DNA of 64,000 bases. Origin: JABCPE02 sp963506915 (GTDB taxonomy: Bacteria > Bacteroidota > Bacteroidia > Flavobacteriales > Weeksellaceae). Position 1 is the first letter of the stretch, and each line of letters opens with the position of its first letter. The notes below the pieces were generated by a model. The model saw only the letters and a program-made list of their open reading frames with translations, searched no databases and was not told where the DNA came from. The position numbers and the translations under genes were made by a program. The stretch spans positions 3,366-67,365 of the forward strand of contig CAUORE010000006.1 of the NCBI GenBank assembly GCA_963506915.1, in the 5' to 3' direction. This document shows positions 26,782 to 34,620 of the stretch, piece after piece.

Positions 26782-27750
26782 ATGAATTTCTTGGATAAAA
26801 TTTTCGGAAAAAAGGAGAAGAAATCAGTCAATATTCATATTGATAAAGAGAATTTTAAGATAAATGGAAAAGTTTTTTCTTTTCCGTTTTTATATTCTGA
26901 TTTAAAAGAAATTTTGGGCGAGCCTACCCGTATCCAAATGAGTGATGGCAAGGCTGATGAGGACGGCTATGTGCTTCCTTCACGCTACTCTTGGGATGAT
27001 TTAGGGATTGATGCTTTGGAGAAATTCCAAGGAAAGGTAGTGGAACTGAATCTACAGATTTCAAAAACCAAACCTTATCCATTTTCTCCTGAAAATCCTT
27101 TTTCTGGAGAATTTTTGATTGATGGAAAACCTTATCAAGAGGCGATTAAAATCAAAAAAGAGGATTACCTTTTTGTTGAATTTAATGTTGGTAAAATGGA
27201 GATTTCTGCTCGTATAGCCAGCGAAAAAGAAGAAAACTGTCAGCCACAGGAAATCATGAGTGTCTGTATTTGTCAGACCGAACCAAAGCTTAAATCTAAA
27301 AAGAAAAATCCATATAAATTTAAAAAGGAAAAAGGCGAAATTATTGATTTTAAGGATTTTAATTTTAAATTATTGGTTATAGAGGAACTGATGTATAATC
27401 AGGATTTACTAAAACCAAAATTTGATATTTATGATTTTGTAGAATACGCAGAGCGGGCGATAAATCCAGATGAGGAGGGCTATGAGCCTATTCCAGAAGC
27501 TTTGGTATATTTCCGAAATTTGGAAATTCCTAAAAAATGGACAGAAAAAATCACAGAACTTTATCAAGATGGAGGAAATGAAATCTACATGCAGATTTCT
27601 CCGCAGTGGGATGGCGAGGATGAGATTTATAATGTTCAGTCTTTTGACGATGTAGAAAATTTTCCTCAATTAAAGAAAATTACTGCTTTTAATATCAATG
27701 ATGAAGCGTGTGAATTTTTGAAGAATAAAGGAATAGAAATAGGAAACTAA
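26782..27750 (+). CDS. DUF6892/DUF7738-like two-domain protein
   Basis: A 322-residue cytoplasmic protein. The first 160 residues contain FLYSDLKEILGEPTRIQMS and YSWDDLGIDALEK, resembling DUF7738. The last 120 residues contain FNFKLLVIEELMYNQDLLKPKF, AERAINPDEEGYEPIPEAL and QISPQWDGEDEIYNVQSFDD, which look like DUF6892. Family names are from memory and should be treated as tentative. Function unknown; related proteins are frequent in toxin-immunity neighbourhoods. It begins two bases after the DKNYY gene, so the two are likely coupled. Confidence 0.6.
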   Translation: MNFLDKIFGKKEKKSVNIHIDKENFKINGKVFSFPFLYSDLKEILGEPTRIQMSDGKADEDGYVLPSRYSWDDLGIDALEKFQGKVVELNLQISKTKPYPFSPENPFSGEFLIDGKPYQEAIKIKKEDYLFVEFNVGKMEISARIASEKEENCQPQEIMSVCICQTEPKLKSKKKNPYKFKKEKGEIIDFKDFNFKLLVIEELMYNQDLLKPKFDIYDFVEYAERAINPDEEGYEPIPEALVYFRNLEIPKKWTEKITELYQDGGNEIYMQISPQWDGEDEIYNVQSFDDVENFPQLKKITAFNINDEACEFLKNKGIEIGN

Positions 27751-27768
27751 TATTTAAATAAAATAAAC

Positions 27769-28770
27769 TTGAAAAATACAAAACAATTAAATGATGCATT
27801 GGAGCATCGGATTTTGATTCTGGATGGAGCTATGGGAACCATGATTCAGAAGTATAATCTTACCGAAGAAGACTATCGCGGCGAGCAGTTTCGTGATTGG
27901 GCATATCCCGTGAAAGGGAATAATGATATGCTGTCCATCACCAAACCCAGCGTGATAGATGAAATCCACAGGCAGTATTTGGAGGCTGGAGCAGACATTA
28001 TAGAGACCAATACTTTTTCCAGCACGACCATCGCGATGGCGGACTACCATATGGAGGATTTTGTTTATCAACTGAACTATGAATCTGCAAAACTTGCCCG
28101 AAAAGCCTGTGATGATTATACCGCTAAAACTCCAGACAAACCGAGATTTGTGGCAGGGGCTATTGGGCCTACAAATAAAACAGCCAGCCTTAGCCCAGAT
28201 GTGAATGACCCAGGCTACAGAGCTATTACCTTTGATGAACTTAGAAATGCTTATAAACAACAAGCGGAGGCATTATTAGATGGCGGTGCTGATATTCTCT
28301 TGGTGGAAACTATTTTTGACACGCTCAATGCAAAGGCGGCTCTTTTCGCGATTGATGAAATTCAGGAGGAGAGAGGAATCTGTATTCCTACGATGGTTTC
28401 TGGAACTATTACTGATGCTTCTGGGCGTACTCTGAGCGGACAGACTGCGGAAGCTTTCCTTATTTCGGTTTCTCATTTGGATTTGCTGAGTATTGGGTTT
28501 AATTGTGCTTTGGGCGCAAAACAGCTTGTTCCATATTTAGAGGCTATCGCTCCACAGACTCATTTTAGGATTTCTGCTCACCCAAATGCTGGGCTTCCTA
28601 ATGCTTTTGGGCAGTATGATGAAACTCCAGAGCAGACAGCAGAACAGATAAAAGAGTATCTAGATAAAGGATTGATAAACATTATCGGTGGTTGCTGTGG
28701 AACTACACCAGAGCATATAAAGGCTCTTTCAGACCTTGCAAAAGACTATAAACCAAGAAAAAATACTTAA
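27769..28770 (+). CDS. metH: Methionine synthase, homocysteine-binding half (split MetH N-terminal module)
   Basis: A 333-residue homocysteine S-methyltransferase domain. It holds LILDGAMGTMIQ, IIETNTFSSTTIAMADYHME and the zinc-binding cysteines in SIGFNCALGAKQL and IIGGCCGTTPEH. The start is TTG at 27769: the next in-frame ATG would remove the first strand of the domain. It supplies the module missing from the 890-residue protein at 30519. In single-chain MetH these parts are fused; in flavobacteria they are usually adjacent separate genes. Here an OmpA gene and a small membrane gene lie between them. Confidence 0.92.
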   Translation: MKNTKQLNDALEHRILILDGAMGTMIQKYNLTEEDYRGEQFRDWAYPVKGNNDMLSITKPSVIDEIHRQYLEAGADIIETNTFSSTTIAMADYHMEDFVYQLNYESAKLARKACDDYTAKTPDKPRFVAGAIGPTNKTASLSPDVNDPGYRAITFDELRNAYKQQAEALLDGGADILLVETIFDTLNAKAALFAIDEIQEERGICIPTMVSGTITDASGRTLSGQTAEAFLISVSHLDLLSIGFNCALGAKQLVPYLEAIAPQTHFRISAHPNAGLPNAFGQYDETPEQTAEQIKEYLDKGLINIIGGCCGTTPEHIKALSDLAKDYKPRKNT

Positions 28771-28818
28771 AAAGTGTTAAAAAATCATAAAATAAATATG
28801 CTCTTTCGAAATAAAATG

Positions 28819-28826
28819 TATATTTG
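28819..28826 (+). promoter_or_regulatory. Promoter -7 box of the OmpA-family gene
   Basis: TATATTTG, an exact match to TAnnTTTG, 29 bases before the ATG at 28856. It gives the porin gene its own start within the metH interval. Confidence 0.65.
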
Positions 28827-28855
28827 CACCATTAATTCATAAAATTAGTTTAGAA

Positions 28856-29992
28856 ATGAAGAAGATTTTCTTATCAGTAATGTTAGCAGGTGCTGCAGTA
28901 GCAGCTAATGCACAGAGTGTTAGCAGTATTAGCTATGGTAAATTTTTTGATAACTGGCAAGTAGGTGTGAATGTAGGAGGATATACTCCAACTACAGGAT
29001 ATCCTTTCTTTAAGTCTACAAGACTTAGCTTCGGTGCAGAAGTAGGAAAGCAGATTTCTCCTAGCTTCCGTCTTGGATTGGATGGTACAGCATATATCAA
29101 TGATAATGTGAGAAGTGGTTATAATCCATTGGCTATTGAGCATGTAAATGTAGCTATGTTAGGTAACTTCAACCTTAGCAACATCTTTGGAGGTTACAAA
29201 GGAGAACCTCGTAAGTTTGAGGTAGAAGCAGTTGCTGGACCAGGATGGTTCCATTCTTTCAAGCCGGGAAAAAATAACGATGTGAGTGGAATGACAGTTA
29301 AGTTTGGTGCAAACTTCTTGCTTAACTTAGGTTCTTCTAAAGCTTGGGCAGTTAAGTTTAGTCCATCAATCTTATATGCGATTGATAAACCAATTCCACA
29401 ACATGCAAACAGCCTTAACTCATTGCATTCTTATACACAAGCTAGTTTAGGTCTTGTTTATAGATTTAAAGGAAGCAATGGAGCTCACCACTTCACTGCA
29501 GCTCAGGCATCTGCACCTGTAGTAGAGGATAACTCTGGAGCACTTCGTGGAGAATTAAGCGAAAAAGATAGAGAATTGAGAGATGCTAGAAACCGTATCC
29601 ACGAATTGGAAGGAGAATTAGCAGAAGCTCGTAACAGAAAACCAGAAGTAGAAACTGTGGTAGAAACTAAGAGAACTCTAGAGTCTGTAGTTACTTTCGC
29701 ACAAGGAAAAACTATCATCGCTCCTTCTCAGCAGCCGAATGTAGCTAGAATCGCTACTTATTTGAAGAAATATCCTAACAGTAAAGTTGTTATCAAAGGA
29801 TTTGCTTCACCAGAAGGAAGTGTTGAAGTTAACGAAAGAATCGCTAAAGCTCGTGCAGAAGCAGTTAAAGCTGTTCTTGTTAAACAATACAAAATCAATG
29901 CAGATCGTATCGTAGCAGAAGGAAATGGTATTGGTCACATGTTCTCAGAACCAGATTGGAACAGAGTAAGTATTGCTACTATCAAAGAATAA
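28856..29992 (+). CDS. OmpA-family outer-membrane protein
   Basis: A 378-residue protein. A signal peptide (MKKIFLSVMLAGAAVAANAQ) precedes a roughly 190-residue beta-barrel (WQVGVNVGGYTPTTGYPFF). After a short linker comes a coiled-coil stretch, about residues 230-270 (GELSEKDRELRDARNRIHEL). The OmpA/MotB peptidoglycan-binding domain closes the protein, with KVVIKGFASPEGSVEVNERI, AKARAEAVKAVLV and NRVSIATIKE. It likely anchors outer membrane to peptidoglycan and may be highly expressed. It has its own promoter and terminator, so it is an independent unit inserted between the metH halves. Confidence 0.9.
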   Translation: MKKIFLSVMLAGAAVAANAQSVSSISYGKFFDNWQVGVNVGGYTPTTGYPFFKSTRLSFGAEVGKQISPSFRLGLDGTAYINDNVRSGYNPLAIEHVNVAMLGNFNLSNIFGGYKGEPRKFEVEAVAGPGWFHSFKPGKNNDVSGMTVKFGANFLLNLGSSKAWAVKFSPSILYAIDKPIPQHANSLNSLHSYTQASLGLVYRFKGSNGAHHFTAAQASAPVVEDNSGALRGELSEKDRELRDARNRIHELEGELAEARNRKPEVETVVETKRTLESVVTFAQGKTIIAPSQQPNVARIATYLKKYPNSKVVIKGFASPEGSVEVNERIAKARAEAVKAVLVKQYKINADRIVAEGNGIGHMFSEPDWNRVSIATIKE

Positions 29993-30018
29993 TTTAAAAT
30001 TGTTCAATGTTTCATAAC

Positions 30019-30054
30019 AAATAGGGAGGTAAATTTTTACCTTCCTATTTTTTT
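30019..30054 (+). terminator. Intrinsic terminator of the OmpA-family gene
   Basis: Stem ATAGGGAGGTAAA / TTTACCTTCCTAT with one G-T wobble, followed by seven T. It lies 27 bases after the OmpA stop. Confidence 0.85.
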
Positions 30055-30115
30055 ATGTTTTTTAAAAAACTTACCTTTGAGGCTTATATATTTTGAATAA
30101 ATATTCTAAAGACCA

Positions 30116-30547
30116 ATGATTGAGAATATAGTGCAAGGAATCGATATTGTTGTGATGGCAGCAATCATTTTTTTACCAATAATTATCGGTATAAAATTGA
30201 ATAAAGTTTTTAATAACAATTTTTGGATGATACTTTTTGGGGTTTTGTGCATATTGGTAATATTGGTTACTTTGGGAGCATATTGGTATGATGAATTGTC
30301 AAAAAGGATATTATTAACATATTATGGTTTCAATGAATACTTGATGATGGATGGGCTTGCTTATGAAAATGTAAAACCAGAAAATATTTCTCGTGTTAAT
30401 GAGATATATAACAGCATGTTTGGGGTAAGCTGGGTATTAAAGGCCTTTTTTGCTCATGTATTGTTTGCTATTCCATATAGTTTAATAGTGTCATTAGTCA
30501 TTAAATATTTAAAAATCAATGAGATATTTAAAACTTTCAGGGCTTGA
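30116..30547 (+). CDS. Small membrane protein of unknown function
   Basis: A 143-residue protein with three hydrophobic segments (IVVMAAIIFLPIIIGIKL, MILFGVLCILVILVTLGAYW, VLFAIPYSLIVSLVIKYL). The ORF overlaps the start of the second metH gene by 29 bases in a different frame. Its codon use is visibly AT-richer than metH. No family was recognised. It sits between the OmpA terminator and metH, so it may share a transcript with metH. Confidence 0.6.
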   Translation: MIENIVQGIDIVVMAAIIFLPIIIGIKLNKVFNNNFWMILFGVLCILVILVTLGAYWYDELSKRILLTYYGFNEYLMMDGLAYENVKPENISRVNEIYNSMFGVSWVLKAFFAHVLFAIPYSLIVSLVIKYLKINEIFKTFRA

Positions 30548-33191
30548 GCCGCTCGTAATTACGCCAGAATCTAATTTTGTGAATGTAGGAGAGCGGACGA
30601 ATGTCGCAGGATCAAAGAAATTTTTGAGGCTGATAGGCGAAGGGAATTTTACAGAGGCTTTAGAAATAGCCCGAAATCAGGTGGAGGGTGGAGCCCAGAT
30701 TTTGGATGTAAATATGGATGACGGACTGATAGATGGGAAAGCCTCAATGGTGAAATTTCTCAATCTGATAGCTTCTGAGCCTGATATTGCTCGTATACCG
30801 ATTATGATAGACTCTTCCCGTTGGGAGATTTTAGAAGCTGGTCTGCAGGTGGTTCAGGGAAAATCGGTGGTGAATTCCATTAGTTTAAAAGAGGGAGAAG
30901 AGGAATTTATCCGCCAAGCGAAAATTATAAAAAGATACGGTGCGGCAGTTATTGTAATGGCTTTCGATGAAGTGAGCCAAGCCGATAATTACCAGCGAAG
31001 AATAGAAATAGCAGAGCGTTCGTATAAAATCTTGGTGGACAAGGTAGGTTTCCCGCCAGAAGATATTATTTTTGACCTTAATATTTTCCCTGTGGCTACG
31101 GGAATGGAGGAGCATAGGCGAAATGCAATTGATTTTATAGAAGCGACAAGGTGGGTTCGCCAGAATCTTCCATATGTGTCAGTGAGCGGCGGAGTTTCTA
31201 ATGTTTCGTTTTCTTTTAGAGGAAATGATGCAGTGAGGGAAGCGATGCACTCGGTATTTCTATATCATGCCATAAAAGCAGGGATGAATATGGGAATTGT
31301 AAACCCTACGATGCTGGAAGTCTATGATGAAATCCCAAAAGACCTTTTGGAGCTGGTAGAAGATGTGATACTAGACCGAAGAGATGATGCTACGGAGCGT
31401 TTGCTGGATTATTCCGAAAAAGTAAAATCAGTCAAAAAAGAAAGAATAGAGGATTTGTCTTGGCGTGAACAGCCTTTGCAGGAACGAATTACCTATTCAC
31501 TGGTAAAAGGCGTGGATAAATTTATAGAGGAAGATATGGATGCAGCCTTGAAGGAAGCGCGGCGACCACTGGATGTCATAGAAATCAACCTGATGACTGG
31601 GATGAGCGTAGTGGGAGATCTTTTCGGAAGTGGAAAAATGTTTCTTCCTCAGGTGGTGAAATCTGCAAGGGTGATGAAACGGGCAGTGGCTTATTTAGAG
31701 CCTTTTATAGAAGCAGAAAAAGACACTTCCAAGCCTTCTAATGGTAAAATTCTTTTGGCGACGGTGAAAGGCGATGTCCATGATATTGGTAAAAATATCG
31801 TGGGTGTGGTACTAGCGTGTAACAACTACGAAATTATAGACTTAGGCGTGATGGTGCCTTGTGAAAAAATCATTCAGACAGCGATAGAACAAAAGGTGGA
31901 TATCATCGGGCTGAGTGGTTTGATTACGCCGAGTTTGGATGAAATGGAATATGTAGCATCTGAACTAAACAGACAAAATCTGGATTTTCCACTATTGGTA
32001 GGAGGAGCGACAACTTCCAAAGCCCATACCGCTGTGAAAATTGCGCCAAAATATCGTAATACAGTCGTGCATGGCGGAGATGCCTCGCGGACGGTAAATA
32101 TTGTAAATTCACTATTGAGTGAAGAAAAATCTGCTGAATACAAAAAAGAGCTTAAAAAGGAATATGATGAGTTTAGGGAGAAATTTTTAGCAAGACAAAC
32201 AGACAAAGAATATGTGTCCATAGAGGAAGCAAGAGAAAAGAGATTTAAAATAGATTGGGAAAACGAAACCATCATTAAGCCTAAAAAATTAGGAATTATG
32301 GTGATTGAAAATCAGGATTTCCGTGAGCTTCTTCCTTTCGTGGATTGGTCTCCGTTTTTCCGAAGCTGGGATTTGCACGGCAGATATCCAAATATTTTAG
32401 AAGATGAAAAAGTAGGAGAACAGGCTCGTGAGCTTTGGGCTGATGCGCAGGTGATTTTAGATAAAATTCTAAATGAAAAACTGCTCAAAGCCAAGGCTAT
32501 TTTTGGGCTTTTTCCAGCCAATTCTAACGACCGAGATGATATTATTTTAGATAAAGATGGGGAAGAATTCGTTTTCCGAACACTTCGCCAGCAGTTGAAA
32601 AAATCGGCAGGGAAGGAGTATTTCGCTCTGTCGGATTTTATAGCGCCGCAAAGCGCTGGAAAACAGGATTATATAGGTGCTTTTGCTGTGACGGCTGGCT
32701 TTGGTACGGATGAATTGGTGAAATATTATGAAGCTCAAAATGATGACTATTCTACCATCATGGCGAAGGCTTTGGCGGATAGGTTTGCGGAGGCGTTTGC
32801 GGAATTTCTGCATTGGAAAGTGAGAAAAGAATACTGGGGATATGCAGCGGATGAAAGCCTTAGCAATGAGGAGTTGATAGATGAGGAATACAAAGGTATC
32901 CGCCCTGCGCCAGGCTATCCAGCATGTCCAGACCATTTGGAAAGGGCTACCATCTGGGAACTTCTGAAAGTGAAAGAAACCATCGGTATAGAGCTGATGG
33001 ATGCTGGTTTGGCGATGTATCCTACGGCGGCGGTTTCGGGGTATTATTTTGCTAATGCAAAGGCAAAATATTTCGGTGTTGGTAAAATCTGTGAAGACCA
33101 GCTGAAAGACTATACCGAAAGAAAAGGCGTAGATGAGGAGTTTGCTAGAAAATGGCTGAGTCCTATTTTGGCAGGAAAACAAAGTATTTAA
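30519..33191 (+). CDS. metH: Methionine synthase, folate/cobalamin/reactivation modules (split MetH C-terminal part)
   Basis: An 890-residue protein lacking the homocysteine domain, which is encoded at 27769. Residues 10-260 form the pterin-binding domain (NVGERTNVAGSKKF, IPIMIDSSRWEILE). Residues 290-570 hold the cobalamin cap and Rossmann modules, with DVHDIGKNIVGVVLACNNYE; His 421 would be the lower cobalt ligand, and GLSGLITPSLDEM follows. The C-terminal 300 residues are the SAM-dependent reactivation domain (RPAPGYPACPDHLE, YPTAAVSGYYFANAKAKYF). It transfers the methyl group of methyl-tetrahydrofolate through B12 to homocysteine. MetF lies next downstream, which fits the supply of methyl-folate. 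Confidence 0.95.
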   Translation: MRYLKLSGLEPLVITPESNFVNVGERTNVAGSKKFLRLIGEGNFTEALEIARNQVEGGAQILDVNMDDGLIDGKASMVKFLNLIASEPDIARIPIMIDSSRWEILEAGLQVVQGKSVVNSISLKEGEEEFIRQAKIIKRYGAAVIVMAFDEVSQADNYQRRIEIAERSYKILVDKVGFPPEDIIFDLNIFPVATGMEEHRRNAIDFIEATRWVRQNLPYVSVSGGVSNVSFSFRGNDAVREAMHSVFLYHAIKAGMNMGIVNPTMLEVYDEIPKDLLELVEDVILDRRDDATERLLDYSEKVKSVKKERIEDLSWREQPLQERITYSLVKGVDKFIEEDMDAALKEARRPLDVIEINLMTGMSVVGDLFGSGKMFLPQVVKSARVMKRAVAYLEPFIEAEKDTSKPSNGKILLATVKGDVHDIGKNIVGVVLACNNYEIIDLGVMVPCEKIIQTAIEQKVDIIGLSGLITPSLDEMEYVASELNRQNLDFPLLVGGATTSKAHTAVKIAPKYRNTVVHGGDASRTVNIVNSLLSEEKSAEYKKELKKEYDEFREKFLARQTDKEYVSIEEAREKRFKIDWENETIIKPKKLGIMVIENQDFRELLPFVDWSPFFRSWDLHGRYPNILEDEKVGEQARELWADAQVILDKILNEKLLKAKAIFGLFPANSNDRDDIILDKDGEEFVFRTLRQQLKKSAGKEYFALSDFIAPQSAGKQDYIGAFAVTAGFGTDELVKYYEAQNDDYSTIMAKALADRFAEAFAEFLHWKVRKEYWGYAADESLSNEELIDEEYKGIRPAPGYPACPDHLERATIWELLKVKETIGIELMDAGLAMYPTAAVSGYYFANAKAKYFGVGKICEDQLKDYTERKGVDEEFARKWLSPILAGKQSI

Positions 33192-33461
33192 AGCAAGTTT
33201 GAACAGAGAAAGAGTTTGTATGCATTATTCTTATTATTTAGGAATAAATGTTTGGGGATAGGAGCAGGAAATAGAGCCTATCAATGCGGACAGGCCAGAC
33301 CAAAACATAATTTGTCTGCTGGGCTGAAATACCTTTTAACCAATGATTTACAATTAGATGCCATAGCAGGATTTTCTGTTTTTAAATCGGAATCAGATAA
33401 TTTCGTAGCTTTGGGCGTAGCATATAGATTTAAAAATAAACAACAAAATAGACAATCATGA
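33192..33461 (+). pseudogene. Eroded outer-membrane beta-barrel gene fragment
   Basis: The reading frame directly after the metH stop remains open to 33461. Its second half, GNRAYQCGQARPKHNLSAGL then LDAIAGFSVFKSESDNFVAL and VAYRF, looks like the C-terminus of an outer-membrane barrel. The first part does not. In the next frame a stretch HYSYYLGINVWG precedes a TAG and fits the missing barrel strand. So this looks like a decayed fragment with at least one frameshift and no proper start (TTG at 33216 is unconvincing). It lies between metH and metF and ends four bases into the metF gene. Confidence 0.55.
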
Positions 33462-34414
33462 AAGTAACAGAACACATAGAAAAAGCCAATGGCAAGACCC
33501 TTTTTTCGTTTGAGATTTTACCACCACTTAAAGGACAGAATATCAATTTGTTTTTTGATGCTATAGACCCTCTTTTGGAGTATAATCCTAGTTTTATTAA
33601 TGTGACTTATCACAGAGAAGAATACGAATATGTAGAGCATGAAAATGGGCTATTGGAAAGGAGAGTGGTGAGAAAGCGCCCAGGAACAGTGGGTATCTGC
33701 GCAGCAATTCAGAACAGATATCATATAGATGCTATTCCGCATATCTTGTGTGGAGGCTTTAACAGGGAGGAAACGGAGAATTTCCTGATAGATTTGGATT
33801 TCTTGGAGATAGATAATGTGATGGCTCTTCGTGGTGATGTGATGAAGTCTGAGACATATTTCAAGCCAGAAAAAAACGGAAACGCTCACGCCTCTGAATT
33901 GGTTCATCAAATCAAACAAATGAACGATGGGATTTATCTTGACCATAATATAGAACTGCCATCGCCGACCAATTTCTGCATTGGCGTTGCCGGTTATCCA
34001 GAGAAACATATGGAGGCGGCGAGTCTGCATCAGGATATAATGAACTTGAAGAAAAAACAAGAAGCAGGAGCGGACTATGTGGTGACGCAGATGTTTTTTG
34101 ATAATCAAAAATTCTTTGAATTCGTGGATAAATGCAGAGAAGAGGGCATAACTATTCCGATAATCCCAGGGCTGAAGCCTATCACTGCAAAAAGCCAGTT
34201 GAGCATGCTTCCGTATCGTTTTAAGGTGGATTTACCAGATGATTTGGTGATTGAAATTACAAAATGTAAAACCGCTGCAGATGTGAAACAGGTAGGAATA
34301 GAATGGTGTACAGCCCAAAGTAAAGAGCTGAAAGAAAGAGGCGTTCCTGCACTGCATTACTATTCCATGGGACGCAGCGAAGGGGTGAAACAGATAGTAA
34401 ATGAAGTTTTTTAA
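33458..34414 (+). CDS. metF: 5,10-methylenetetrahydrofolate reductase
   Basis: A 318-residue TIM-barrel flavoenzyme that reduces methylenetetrahydrofolate to the methyl donor of MetH. It shows FSFEILPPLKGQNINLFFD (catalytic Glu region), INVTYH, GICAAIQNRYHIDAIPHILC, NVMALRGD, and ADYVVTQMFFDNQKFFEF, all typical. Length is normal for bacterial MetF. It overlaps the OMP remnant by four bases. A hairpin follows at 34430. It completes the methionine module of this locus. Confidence 0.94.
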   Translation: MKVTEHIEKANGKTLFSFEILPPLKGQNINLFFDAIDPLLEYNPSFINVTYHREEYEYVEHENGLLERRVVRKRPGTVGICAAIQNRYHIDAIPHILCGGFNREETENFLIDLDFLEIDNVMALRGDVMKSETYFKPEKNGNAHASELVHQIKQMNDGIYLDHNIELPSPTNFCIGVAGYPEKHMEAASLHQDIMNLKKKQEAGADYVVTQMFFDNQKFFEFVDKCREEGITIPIIPGLKPITAKSQLSMLPYRFKVDLPDDLVIEITKCKTAADVKQVGIEWCTAQSKELKERGVPALHYYSMGRSEGVKQIVNEVF

Positions 34415-34429
34415 AACGATAAAGTTTAA

Positions 34430-34467
34430 ATAAGGAAGTTCTGTTTCATGGGACTTTCTTATTTTAT
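34430..34467 (+). terminator. Probable terminator of metF
   Basis: Stem ATAAGGAAGT / ACTTTCTTAT with one wobble pair and a 13-base loop, followed by a short TTTTA run. It ends the methionine gene run. Confidence 0.6.
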
Positions 34468-34562
34468 GTTTAAATATTTAAAATTTATATTTATGTCTAA
34501 ATATAGAGGTGTTCAGTAGGTGGTGATTTTATGTTTAGTTTTTTTTCTTGAAAAAATAAAGT

Positions 34563-34600
34563 TTTTTTTGATGTGTAATGTAATTAAAATTTTATCTTTG
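34563..34600 (+). promoter_or_regulatory. Promoter of the acyl-CoA synthetase gene
   Basis: The -7 box TATCTTTG at 34593-34600 matches TAnnTTTG exactly. A TTTG ending at 34570 provides the -33 element with a 22-base spacer. It is 20 bases upstream of the ATG at 34621. Confidence 0.65.
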
Positions 34601-34620
34601 CAACACTTAATAACATATTT

